Shown here: one piece after another, positions 12,275-23,544 of the stretch
How the letters are laid out: each line of letters opens with the position of its first letter
Numbering within the stretch: the stretch's first letter is position 1
Origin: Amaurobius ferox
Lineage: Eukaryota; Arthropoda; Arachnida; Araneae; Amaurobiidae
Direction: 5' to 3'
Length of the DNA: 64,000 nt
Assembly (NCBI GenBank): GCA_951213105.1
Contig: OX578144.1
Span: 87,645,515-87,709,514, forward strand
Notes under the pieces: generated by a model
The model's input: the letters and a program-made list of their open reading frames with translations, nothing else
Database searches by the model: none
What the model was told of the DNA's origin: nothing
Position numbers and translations under genes: made by a program

Positions 12275-13590
12275 AACACTTTACAACAAAGTTGAAAAGT
12301 ATTTATGACTTTGTTCATTCTGTCTGTCTGTCTGTCCGTTAGCACGATAACTGGCGTAAAAATGACTTAATCAAAATGAAATTTTAGTATGTTGTTTAGA
12401 CGGTCTGTAGGACCTATGGGAATATAAAAGAATAATATCACCCAAATAGTTTTGGATTGAACCCGGGTTGAAAAAATGAAATACATTGAGCCCTATGAGA
12501 CCTAATATTTCAAACATTTTTTAAGCGGATTTAAAATTCACAAATTGCTTCGAAAATTTTAGATAATATTCAAATTATTTCATAAAATATATAAAAACAA
12601 ATTCAGCGAAATATATTCAGTAGTTCTTTAAATAAAAATTAAAATAGTAATTACACATCTTATATGAAACGATCACGTGACCATGATATGAAACGATCAC
12701 ATGACCCACTTCAAAATGATATATGGCATCCATCTTGTTTCAAAATCGTAATTTTTTTAAGTTCTTTTTAATTCATATTGAGTGTTGTATCCGTCCTAAA
12801 ACTACTTTATTTTTGCTTAAATTCTGTGCATCTACATACTGAAACAACGCAATGACAATATATTTGAGTTTAAATGCTCATCTAAATTTGATTATTTCTA
12901 CAACTAAGCCTATTTTTCACCTATGTAAAATGTAAACAGCAAAATATGTAGAATGAGTTGTATTAGAATTCCTGTATAATTCCTGTATTTTTTTAACACA
13001 AAATAATTTAGTCCATGGAGTCTGCATGGCTAATATGAATGAAATATTAATTGATTTTATAAAGAGAAGGACGATTTTTTTCGATGAAGTTTTAAGCATA
13101 GAGTTTAATTATTTGTAGCTCCATGGCGTTAAATAAAATGTTTAAATAAAATAAATTATTATAGTATTGTGATGAATGGAATGAATGGGAGAAAGTTATG
13201 AATGAAATTCTGTTTTTATAGAAAGATCCAGGCGTGTTATTTTTTCTATGAAGTCATTTGAATTAATTTCAGCTGTTTTCGATGAAGTTTCCAAGCATAA
13301 TAAATTATCGTAGTATTATGATAATTCTAAAACTATTACCGAGGAATGTATAACATTTTAGAGATCTTTAAACCAGGCAATTTATATTTCAATGCCGTCA
13401 TTTGAATGAAGTTCATTTTTTTCGATGAAGGCTTAAGTTTTCAAATATAATAAATTAATGCAGTATTGTGATAAGTTTCAAAATATTACCGAGGAATGTA
13501 TTGCATTTTAGACTTGTTTAAATAAAATTGCATTGAAGTTGGAAAGTGTTTCATAATCAATGCTTTAAGCATGATTGACCTTTCTTGTTT
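12275..13590 (-). mobile_element. family C hairpin-ended repeat, copy C1
   Basis: In reverse orientation it starts at the C hairpin (AACACTTTACAACAAAGTTG.AAAGT.TT), then TCTG repeats and GATAACTGGCGTAAAAATGA. It runs about 1.3 kb to its other end, CATGATTGACCTTTCTTGTT, which contains a palindrome around TGCTTTAAGCAT. It is inserted into family A copy A2. No coding frame is convincing. Confidence 0.82.
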
Positions 13591-13699
13591 ATTTTAGAAT
13601 TTGACGATTTTTGCGGGCTATTTCGTAAAAAAGGCAGGTTATTTTTTTCCGAATTACACCAAAATTTATTCAACATCATAGTTTCACACAAGCGAGTCT

Positions 13700-13766
13700 C
13701 CGGCCACACAAATAGCTACTGTAAGCCTTCGGGTGAGTCGTGTGGTTGGTCTGGGGTTTTCACACA
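13700..13766 (+). mobile_element. very short SINE 3'-tail insertion
   Basis: About 60 bp beginning CCGGCCACACAAATAGCTAC and ending GGTTGGTCTGGGGTTTT. It matches only the 3' end of the SINE family and closely resembles 63700-63757. It lies between two versions of the target sequence, CACACAAGCGAGTCT (about 13685) and CACACAAGCAAGTCT (about 13761), which look like its target-site duplication. Confidence 0.7.
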
Positions 13767-13778
13767 AGCAAGTCTGTG

Positions 13779-14058
13779 GGCGCGGTAGCCCAGCGGCCAG
13801 CGCGCGGGAATTGCACTTGGTAGGTCCGTGTTCGATTTCCACCACTGCCAAAACTGTCGCCGTGTTCACGCGGAGTACGATCACGTTAAACATGTAGGTC
13901 CGTATGTCGTTCCGAGAAGTTGGTGGTAGGGGAAGGAGGGTACTGTCCCTGTGGATGTGGCCCCCACTGGGTTCCGGTCTAAATTGGGTAGCGCTTCTCG
14001 GCCGTCCAAACAGTTAGCTTACACCTTTATGGTAGGGCGGACGGTCTGGATCTCAACA
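13779..14058 (+). mobile_element. tRNA-derived SINE, near full length
   Basis: The head GGGCGCGGTAGCCCAGCGGC contains an A-box-like TAGCCCAGCGG, and GTGTTCGATTTCC matches a Pol III B box. The body has CCGTGTTCACGCGGAGTACG and GGTTCCGGTCTAAATTGGGT. The tail ends with GGTCTGGATCTCAACAAACG. Flanks CACAAGCAAGTCT (about 13763) and CACAAGCCAGTCT (about 14068) look like a target-site duplication. SINEs of this type rely on a partner LINE for mobility; none is in the window. Confidence 0.85.
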
Positions 14059-14326
14059 AACGCCAGTCACAAGCCAGTCTACCGAAATTTGCGTAATTTG
14101 GGCAATTAGTTTGTAGTCTAGAGAGGATATATACGGCTTTTTCTGGGAATTTCGCAAGAAAGGCATGGTTCCTTTTTCTCAAAGTGTTCTAAAATCTGAT
14201 AAACACCAGAGTAACCCACAGGTGACTCATTTACCAAATTTTGTAAAATTTCATTTATTTGTTTTTCAGCTAGAGTGGATGCTGGCAATTTTTGAGGATC
14301 ATTTTGCAAAATAAGCGGGTATTTTT

Positions 14327-15210
14327 ACTTTCCTTATATACATAATATGTAAGGAAAGTATTGTAACGGGGTCGAAAATTCGAATTCGAGTTTTCGACGG
14401 GAGAGCATTTTTCAACCATCCCTGATCACAAATCAAACATTTTTTAAGTAATGTCTGTGTGTGTTTGGAGACGATAACTGACGAACGAATGGACCGATTC
14501 GAACGAAATTTGGTACAAAAATAGCAATCCATAGACACGGGAAGCCTATTGTTTTTATACGCAATCGAATGTTCAGAACCCACCTAAATTTTCGAGTGAA
14601 ATTTTGAAAAAATCGTCAAAAAATTAAAACCGCTAAAAATGTTACACAGATAGACATTTCTTATGTAATTTTTCATTAGAAAATGATTGACTTAAGTTTT
14701 AGTACGCTAACAGGAACCGTTTTTGAGATATTGCACATTTTCAAAAAATAATCAAAAAGTCATAAAAAAATTTTTTGCTATTAAGAAACATGTTTACTTT
14801 TCATATGTAATGCCATACGATAAATTTGGTGACATCATTCTCGTGGATCTTGCTCGTTCCATTCATGAAAAAATATACTTTGAGTAATACTTTTGTATTT
14901 GAACGCCAATAGTCATTTATCTGCTGTAAGAATAACATATTTCTCCGTCCATCACGCTTGGCGAGATTTTGGCGATGAATTTGGTGGAATGTCGTCAACT
15001 TGGCGTAATATTTAATTGCTGCCAAATTAACGAAAATCTCGCCAAATTGATAAAAATGACGCCAAATCAATGAAAATGACGACTAATTGAAGAAAATTCA
15101 ATATCTTGGAAAGAATATAGGTATCTGCTATAGGAATAACATTTTTTTAACTGTAAAAGAAGTAAATTTATTGCATTATATAAGGAAAGTCATGTGTTGT
15201 CCACATCAGA
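14327..15210 (-). mobile_element. family B hairpin-ended repeat, copy B1
   Basis: Reverse orientation. It starts with the B hairpin (ACTTTCCTTATATA..TATGTAAGGAAAGT), then TCGAAAATTCGAATTCGAGT and the GATAACTGACGAACGAATGG core. Further in is the GGCGA/TCGCC block, and the far end is ATATAAGGAAAGTCATGTG..CCACATCAGA. Forward reading gives TCTGATGTGG as the 5' end, the same as family A. It is inserted in the A2 copy inside a T run. Confidence 0.82.
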
Positions 15211-15796
15211 TTTTTTAATCCCGGACAGTACCAAAAACTAATCAGCAGCAGAGTCACTAGAAAGTGACTTAGCTACCAAATATTATGAAATTTAGTCCAT
15301 TATTTTTTGAGTTAGAGTGAATACATACATTGCACAGCCAGACCCACATACAGCCTCACAGCCGCCACTCCAAAAATTGTTTTTTCGTATAACGTCCCAA
15401 AACGTGTAGATCCGTGGAAAACTCGAGTTGCGATTTTCGGCACGATTTCAATACTTTCCCTACACATTACCTTATATATTGCAGGGAACGTAAAAAGTTG
15501 CGTTGTTCAATATCTAGAAAAAAAGAGGAAACGGAGAAATTATCTACATAATTTGACAATTTGTTGCTTATTAAAAAATTGGGAATTTCTCCCCTGCAGA
15601 AACATACTGCTTCAGCAGCGAATAACATGTCGCAGGTACGCTTCATGTATTGTCAGGTTTCATTTTAGAGCCAGACTGTGCAGCAATCGAGGAAAAATCA
15701 ATGAATTGAGGAAGATCGTCGAATCCAGGTGTAATTTACATATATATTATACAATTATTACTGAGCCTTTTTGTTTGTTAAATTTCAATAAAAAAA

Positions 15797-16935
15797 TCTG
15801 ATGGGAGTAGCAAGTAACTTTCCCTGCTGATTCAAATTCATTTTGTAATTTTTTATTTCATTATTTATTAAATTGACTTTAATTGTAGAAAATAACATGG
15901 ATAATTTCTGAGATCATAACCAATGTTTTTTATTTATTATGTAACCAAGTCTTTTTATTGCGTCCTTGTTTCATTTAGCAACTGAGTTCATTAAAAATTC
16001 TTCAGGTTATCAAAATTCCAAAAAACTACAATATCTCGAGGACTGTTCATGGAGTCATAGGGTCATGCTTAATCGCTTAGTTGTCAAAATTTACCTGTAC
16101 AGCGAGTACTTAATTAATATATTTCAACAAGTTTAGACATTTAATTCAGAGCTTCACTATCTTTGTGGATTATTTCTCCAAAAAGGGCCGATTATACTTC
16201 TCCCAATTATATCAAAATATAATCAGCGTCAAGATAACCATCAGATAGATCACTTAACTAAGTTTTAAGACATTTTATTAAATAGGTTTTTCAACTAGTC
16301 AAAATTGTCAAAAAAATTAAAAAATTAAATATTTTGAGAATGATCGAACTTAGGGAATTGGGGTGGATCTTATTCATTTTGTGGTCAAAAATTAAACATA
16401 AAACAGGCATTTAATTGATACATTTGAGCATATGCAATATTTTATTTTAGATCAAATATTTTAGATTTGCAGGCCACTTTCACAAAAAAAGGCAGATTAT
16501 TTTTTTTCCAAATCGTATTAAAATGCAATCAGCATCACAGTTTCGTACAAGCAACTTATCTACAAAAATTTGTGTAATTTTGGCAATTAGTTTGTAATCA
16601 AGAGTGGTTACATACGGGTTTTGCGAGCCATTTCGCAAAAAGGGAGATGTTCATTTTCCAGAATCGTACCAAAAACTGATAAACAACAGGGTCATCCACA
16701 AGTGACTTATATACCACATTTTATGAAATTTGGTCAATTAGTTTTTGACTTAGAGTGGATACATACATTGCACAAGCAAACAGATAGACAGACATATATA
16801 CACAGACGTCACGCTAAAAATAGTTCTTTCGTGTTCAAAGGTTCCAAACAGTGTAGATCCGTCGAAAATTCTAGTTGCGATTTTCGGCATCATTCCAATA
16901 CTTTCCGTGTACCTTACCATGTATTGCGGGGAATG
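15797..16935 (+). mobile_element. family A copy A3 (long, diverged)
   Basis: Starts TCTGATGGGAGTAGCAAGTA and ends near CAATACTTTCC..TGTATTGCGGGGAATGG. At 1.14 kb it is longer than other A copies, because the 'tatctcgag..gttaaaaatta..catttgagcat' half appears twice (from about 16020 and 16300). It directly abuts copy A4. Confidence 0.7.
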
Positions 16936-16941
16936 GAAAAA

Positions 16942-17688
16942 TTTGATGTGGGCAGCACATGAGTTTCCCTGCAGACATATATCCACGTTATCTTTATTTT
17001 AATTAAATTTAATTCGCTTTTAATTCAATTTTCGTTCTCATTGGATAACTGGACTTATTTTCGAAGATGGAGTAGGAAAAATAAAAAAAAATAAAATATC
17101 TCGAGAACAGATAGTCCTAGTGTAATGGGGTTGGTCTTACTCGTTTCTTCGTTAAAAATTACGTATTAAACAAGCATTTAATGGATATATTTGAGCATAC
17201 GTAGTTTTTTATTTCAAATTTTGGCGATGTTTGGGAACCATTTTTCAAAAAAAAGACAGGTTATTTTTTTCGAATCGAACCAAAATCTAAACAGCACCAG
17301 AGTGACCCATAAGCGACATATCTACCGAATTTTGTGAAATTCAGTTCATTAGTTTTTTAGCTAGAATGGATACAGGCTTTTGCAGACCATTTCCCAACAA
17401 AAGGCGGGTTTTTTTATCCCGAATTATACCCAAAATTAATCAACACCAGATTCGCTCACAAGTGACTTACGTACCAATTTTTTTTAAATTCGGTCAATTA
17501 GTTTTTTAGTTAGAGTGGATACAAAATCTCTCACAGACAGACAGACACACACAGAGACGTAACGCTAAAAATAGTGTTTTCGTACTCTAGAGGTCTCGGA
17601 CCTTGTAGATCCGTCGAAAACTCAAGTTGCGATTTTCCACATGATTCCAATACTTTCCTTGTATCTTACCATGTATTGCAGGGAAAGG
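16942..17688 (+). mobile_element. family A copy A4
   Basis: Starts TTTGATGTGGGCAGCACATG (first C changed to T) and ends TGTATTGCAGGGAAAGG. Only AAAAA-type linkers separate it from A3 and A5, giving a head-to-tail row of three. Confidence 0.82.
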
Positions 17689-17694
17689 AAAAAA

Positions 17695-18480
17695 TCTGAT
17701 GTGGGCAGCACATGACTTTCCCTGCAGACTTATATTCACGTTCTCTTTATTTTAATTAAATTTATTTCACTTTTAATTCAATTTTCGTTCTCATTCGGTA
17801 ACCGGACTTATTTTCAAAGGTGGCGTAGAAAAAATACGAAAAACTAAAATATCTCGAGAACGGCTAGTCCTTGTGTAATGGGGTTGGTCTTATTCTTTTC
17901 GTCGTTAAAAAATACGTATTAAACGAGCATTCATTGAATATATTTGAGTATACCTAGGTCTTTAATTTAGATTTTGACGATTTTTGCGGGCCATTCTGCA
18001 AAAAAAGGCAGGTTATTTTTTTCCGAATAGCACCAAAATCTACTCAGCACCAGAGTAACCCAGAAATGACTCATCTACCGAATTTTGTGAAATTCGGTCC
18101 ATTAGTTTTTCAGTTAGAGTGGATACAAGCTTTTGCGGGCCATTTTGAAAAAATAGGCGGGTTCTTTTATCCCGAATCTTACTCAAAGCTAATCAGCACC
18201 AGACTCGCCTACAAGTGACTTACCTACCAAATTTTGTGAAATTCGGTCCATTAGTTTTTTAGTTACAGTGGATACAAAATCTGCACAAACAGACAGACAG
18301 ACAGACACACAGACAGACACACAGACAGACACACAGACACACACACAGACGTCACACTAAAAATGGTTTTTTCGTATTCTAGAGGTCTCGAAACGTGTAG
18401 ATCCGTCGAAAACTCGAGTTGTGATTTTCGGTATGACTCCAATACTTTCCCTATACATTACCATGTATTGCAGGGAAAGT
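17695..18480 (+). mobile_element. family A copy A5
   Basis: A 786-bp copy with both ends intact (TCTGATGTGGGCAGC..CAGGGAAAGT), CAGA/CACA repeats at 18290-18352 and the terminal hairpin. It is the last unit of the A3-A4-A5 head-to-tail array and is a good reference copy for the family. Confidence 0.85.
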
Positions 18481-18514
18481 AAAATCAGTTTTCTCAAACA
18501 ATAGTAATTTTTCT

Positions 18515-18885
18515 GGTAATTAAACTATTCCCAGAAAGTTGCGCATTAAATTATTTATTTTCAAATAACGTCTACTTCCCAAATGTCATGTAGTCTAGCC
18601 GCTTTGTGGTCCAAAATCAGGGAGGAAGAAACACCTTTCATTTATATCGTCTGGGATATAAAATTAAACTTTTATCTTATATGTCGGCCAAGCAAATAAA
18701 TATACCGGAGCACTTTCTACTGTATTTTAAGACATCTGTGTATTGAAAGAGTTTACATTAAAATTAATTTATTCTTGTAAAACACACTCAAATACTTATT
18801 TTATTTAGCAGTTTTGGAAATGATAAGCTAAGAATTACATATAAAATGGCTATTCCTGTATCAAAATTAAACGTAATTATTATAA
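18515..18885 (+). repeat. dispersed repeat I, copy 1
   Basis: Shares a collinear similarity with 21652-22020: 'aaactattcc.agaaa', 'cgtctgg', 'aaacttttat', 'gcaaat.aa', 'gttg/gag' blocks and 'tattttatt'. It lies immediately right of a family A array, while copy 2 lies immediately left of one. Confidence 0.5.
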
Positions 18886-19024
18886 CAATATTTTATAGAA
18901 TTATATAAATAGTCTAATATAGAATACCTTTCCATTATTCGAGATGCTTGAAAATCATCGGGGCTTTGAAGTTATTGATTAGGATAATTAAATTTAAATA
19001 TATTGGCTCCTTTTGTACGACATA

Positions 19025-20603
19025 CAGGGTGTTTTACAAAGGATTCAATAACTCTGAAATGAAACAACTCGGAAATGGTGATCTTGAAGGCTGAAACAAG
19101 TGATATGTTTATTGGGAAATCCGTAAAAATCTGATACAGAAGTTTCAAAATGAGTTACATATGTTGCTGACAGATGGCACTGTAGGCTGTAATCGGAGTA
19201 CGGATCCCTATATATAGTGCTCTGAAGCACAGAGCGATCAATCTTTGGACTGTTCGGCTTTTGAAACGTGAAAGGAAGTTAGCGTACTGAAGGAAGTGGA
19301 TGAAGTCATGTTTCTGTGAAGCAAAGTGTTTTTTTGGTGCTTGAGTATCACTGGTTAAATCGCAGTGCTACGGCAACAATGCGCAGTTTTCAATCCCGAT
19401 TTAAAATTTCCAAAGGTCCGGATGTAAAAACAATTCACCAGCTTTACGACACAGGTAGCGTGGCTGATGAGATAGTGGGGCATGCTCGTCCCAAGCAATC
19501 TGCAGTTGCAGCTGAAAATGTCGCGGCAGTTGTTCAGTCTAATACGAGGAAATCCATCCGAAGAGTTGCAGTTGAATTCAGATTAACACCATCCAGCATG
19601 TACAGAATTCTGAGGAACACCCTAGATGTGTTTCCGTTCAAGATCTAATTCCACCAAGCCATAACAGTTTCAACTGCGCGACAAAGAGAAGAGTTCGCGA
19701 ACGACTCGCCAAGATTGATGGTGATGGATTTGATATTGGCTACATATGGTTCACAGATAAGTTCCATTTTCACCTGGATGGTGTCGTGAACTGGCAAAAC
19801 TGGCGTTTTCTGGTACCGGAACCCGCATTTGTGTCAAGCACGACCACTACATTCCCCAAAAGTTACCGTTTGGGCTGCAGTATCGAGCAATGGCATCATT
19901 GGCCCTTTTTTCTTGCGAGAAGCGATTACTACTGAACGGTACATTGCGGTTTTGGAACAATTTATCGCCACACTACAAGCGTTAGAGGATCGCGCAGGCA
20001 CTTCGTGGTTCACGCAAGATGGGACCCGACCACACCGTACCCCAGCCGTTTTTGCCTTTCCTAAGAAATAGTTCGGTAATAGAGTCATTGCTTCGAAATA
20101 TTCCACATTTAGTGAAACAGGCACGGATTGGCCTCCATATTCACCCGATCTTACGCCCTGCGACTACTTTCTGTGGGGTATATTGAAGGACACTGTATTA
20201 AGCAACAATCCTGCAACACTGGATAAGCTTGAAGAGTTGATCTGTCAGGCATGTGCGTCCATTTCTGTTGACACACTGCAGAAGGTGACTAAAAATTCAA
20301 TTCCTCGTTTGCGCCATCTCTATATTGTGTAAGGTGCACATTTTGAATCGATTTTGGTATGATTGCAACGACTGCTTTACCAAGGACAGTTTCACCACTA
20401 TTTATGGCCCATTTCCCGGGCTCCGTACTGTTACTACAGCGTACGACGTTATCTGAAAGCAACATTTGTAACTCATTTTGAAACTTTTGTATCGAATTTT
20501 TACGGATTTCCCAATAAACATATCACTTGTTTCAGTCTTTTATCGATCACCGTTTCCGAGTTGTTTCATTTCAAAGTTAGGGAGTCCTTTCTGAAACATC
20601 CTG
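19025..20603 (+). mobile_element. mariner-like element with long TIRs
   Basis: Ends CAGGGTGTTTTACAAAGGA and, inverted, CCTTTCTGAAACATCCTG. Inverted similarity extends for more than 100 bp (for instance AAACAAGTGATATGTTTATTGGGAAATC against its complement near 20510). TA flanks both ends (19023-19024, 20604-20605). The length is 1579 bp. It holds one broken transposase gene. Confidence 0.88.
19316..20332 (+). pseudogene. mariner-like transposase, broken
   Basis: The N-terminal part (19316-19648) has KTIHQLYDTGSVADE and RRVAVEFRLTPSSMYRILR, a paired helix-turn-helix arrangement. The catalytic part follows: WFTDKFHFHL (about 19748-19780), WAAVSSNGIIGPFF (about 19871-19912), WFTQDGTRPHRT (about 20010-20045) and PPYSPDLTPCDYFLWG (about 20130-20178). 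All three catalytic Asp positions are therefore recognisable. The reading frame is broken by a stop after FPFKI, a shift before CQARPLH and a stop after FPKK. Length and order are otherwise complete, ending at a stop at 20330-20332. It is a recent but dead copy. Confidence 0.88.
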
Positions 20604-20605
20604 TA

Positions 20606-21650
20606 TTTAGTGGCTTGTGAAAAATTCACATTCTCTGCGAAAAAGTAAAATCGCCATTATCTCGAGAACGTTTCGTAGTAAAACCCCAAAATGGTGACCA
20701 TTCAGTTCGGGTTAAAAGTAGTTAAATATGGTTCACTCATTTTATAATCCTTACTAGATTTTTTGTTAATTATTTGCTATTTCTTAAAGCGGTAAATTTG
20801 CATCATGTAATGATGTCAGTCAATTTTAAATATGTCAAAGCATCTAAAAGAAGCGGTAATTATGTTTCTGTAACAATTTTTGATTTCAGAAAATAAATGT
20901 TCGAAAGTGCTTTCTCCGGTTCAACTCAATAATCAATAGACTGCAAGTGTTTTAAAAGTGTACCGAGTGTAATCAAAGAATAGCATTAAAATATCACTGT
21001 TTCGTATTTAATAATTTTAGAAAGGGGTAGACCCATAGAAATAATGATCCCACAGATGATCCACATGTTAGATAATCCCACAAAATACTTTAGGAAACGA
21101 ATATCATCCAGTCAATAATTAATTATCTAGGATTTTAAAAATATGCCAAATTCCATCCACAGATATTAAAATTTGCTGATCTATTTTCAATGATTATTGA
21201 AACGTGCAGACCAAAAAAAATTCTATAGTTAGATGTCCCTATACAATACATTAGAAAACAAATGTTATTCATCCAATAATTAATAGGCTCTGGGACTTTA
21301 AAAATTTTGCTTAATTTCCTTTATAGATATCATTAAAAATTGCTTATTCCTTTTCAACAAGCCTGCAATTATGATTTGGACCTTGATAGATTTCCTTCGC
21401 TAAGTGCCTGAGTTTTATTACCAATTTGCCAATTTATTGGCCATAAATAGTGTCCCAGATTAACGTCAATTCAGTCGCCTTTCTATCTGGCTCTCTGATT
21501 TAGCATGGGATTTCATAACGCCTTTAAAAATTTATTTTACACATTTTAATGAAACCTCTTTGTCAAATTTCAATGATAAAATTAACTAATTTAACAATAA
21601 ATAATATAAAACTAATATTATAGCATAGAACAAAATTATATTTTACTTCC
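20606..21650. other. AT-rich spacer with an internal duplication
   Basis: Segments around 21040-21200 and 21210-21350 share 'ataca/ctt.agaaaac.aat.tcatcca.tcaataattaat' and 'attttaaaaat.t', suggesting an old duplication of about 190 bp. No coding potential is seen. Confidence 0.45.
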
Positions 21651-21651
21651 T

Positions 21652-22020
21652 ATTATAAACTATTCCGAGAAAATTAAACAATAAAATATTCCTTTTTAAA
21701 CTACATTTCTTCTAAGTTTCAAATAGTTTATGCTTTATTTTGTTTGGAGGGGGGGGGGGGGAGCAAAAATAAGAAGAATGAGACACCTTATATTTATTTC
21801 GTCTGGGTTTTAAATTCAAACTTTTATTTCTGGACCGTGCAAAGCAAATTAAGTTGCTGAAGTTTTTTCTGTTGTTGACTGAGATGTTTGTATATTGAGA
21901 AACTTGAAATTACAAGTAACATATTCTTAACATACATAAGCAAATATTCATTTTATTGAATAGTTTTCTAAGTAAAACTTTAATAGTTACACAGAAAATT
22001 TATATGGAAGAAAATTTGTA
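21652..22020 (+). repeat. dispersed repeat I, copy 2
   Basis: Collinear with 18515-18885. A run of about 13 G (21749-21762) lies inside. It is directly followed by family A copy A6. Confidence 0.5.
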
Positions 22021-22035
22021 TAGAAGGGATAAAAA

Positions 22036-22796
22036 TCTGATGTGGGCAGCACATGACTGTCCCTGCAGATTTATATCCACGTTCTCTTTATATAAATTAA
22101 ATTTAATTCACTTTTAATTCTGCATTCCTTTTCATTCTCATTTGATAACTGGACTTATTTTCAAAGGTGGCGTGGAGAAAATACAAAAAAAAAAAAACTA
22201 ATATATCTTGAGAACGGCTAGTCCTAGTGTAATAGGGTTGGTCTTATTCTTTTCTTCGTTAAAAATTACGTATTAAACAAGCATTTAATGGATATATTTG
22301 AGCATACGTAGCTTTTTAGTTTAGATTTTGACAGTTTTTGCGGGCCATTCTGCAAAAAAAAGGCAGGTTATTTTTATCTGAATCGTACCAAAATCTAATC
22401 AGCACCAGGGTGACCTATACGTGACTCATCTACCGAATATTGTGAAATTCGGTCCATTAGTTTTTCAGCTAGAGTGGATACAAGCTTTTGCGGGCCATTT
22501 CGCAAAAAAGGCGGGTTCTTTTATCCTGAATCATACCTGAAACTAATCAGCACCAGACTCGCCCACAAGTCACTTAACCACAAAATTTTGTGAAATTCGG
22601 TGTATTAGTTTTTTAGTTAGAGTGGATACAAAATCTGCACGGACAGATAGACAGACACACACACAGACGTCACGAAAAATGGTTTTTTCGTATTCTAGAG
22701 GTCTTGAAACGTGTAGATCCGTCGAAGACTCGAGTTGCGATTTTCGACATGATTCCAATACTTTCTCTATGCATTACCATGTATTGCAGGGAAAGT
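22036..22796 (+). mobile_element. family A copy A6
   Basis: Starts TCTGATGTGGGCAGCACATG, ends GTATTGCAGGGAAAGT, 761 bp. First unit of a second head-to-tail trimer; only AAAAA separates it from A7. The CAGA/CACA run is at 22645-22665. Confidence 0.85.
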
Positions 22797-22801
22797 AAAA
22801 A

Positions 22802-23539
22802 TCTGATGTGAGCAGCACATGACTTTCGCTGCAGACTTATATTCACGTTCTATTTATTTAAATTAAATTAAATTAATTTTTAATTCAATTTTCGTTCTCA
22901 TTTGAAAACTGGACTTATTTTCAAAAATGGTGTTGGAAAAATACGAAAAACTAAAATATCTCGAGATCATCTAGTGTAATGGGGTTGGTCTTATTCGTTT
23001 CATCGCTAAAAAGTACGTATTAAACAAGCATTTAATGGCTATATTTGAGCATACGTAGTTGTTAAGTTTAGATTTTGATGATTTTCGCGGGCCATTTTGC
23101 AAAAAAAGGCAGGTTATTTTTTTTCGAATGATACCAAAATCTAATCAGCACCAGGGAGGCCTACAAGCGACTTATCTACCAAATTTTGTGAAATTCGGCC
23201 CATTAGTTTTTCAGTTAGAGTGGATACAAACTTTTGCGGGCCATTTCGCAAAAAAAGGCGGGTTCTTTAACCCGAGTCGTACCCAAAACTAATCAGCACC
23301 AGATTCGTGCACAAGTGACTTACCTACCAAATTTTATGAAATTCGGTCAATTAGTTTTTTAGTTAGAGTGGATACAAAATCTGCACAGACAGACAGACAC
23401 ACAGACAGACGTCACGCTAAAAATAGATTTTCGTATTCTAGAGGTCTCGAAACGTGTAGATCCGTTGAAAACTCGAGTTGCGATTTTCGGCATGATTCCA
23501 ATACTTTCCCTATACATTACCATGTATTTCAGGGAAAGT
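22802..23539 (+). mobile_element. family A copy A7
   Basis: Starts TCTGATGTGAGCAGCACATG and ends ATGTATTTCAGGGAAAGT, 738 bp. Middle unit of the trimer. Frames across it are short and contain the family's repeated halves; they are not genes. Confidence 0.85.
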
Positions 23540-23544
23540 AAAAA

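Larger units (their letters stand above)
11947..15491 (+). mobile_element. family A copy A2, split by nested insertions
   Basis: Family A sequence is found in order at 11947-12270, 13594-13699, 14067-14326 and 15211-15491. The gaps are filled by family C (12275-13590), SINE pieces (13700-14066) and family B (14327-15210). The pieces join collinearly with intact A copies such as 17695-18480. A2 is therefore older than the elements inside it. Confidence 0.85.

Noticed and set aside
13779..13850. True tRNA gene
   Set aside because: A and B boxes are present, but no proper acceptor stem or anticodon arm closes, and the head continues into the SINE body found in several copies.
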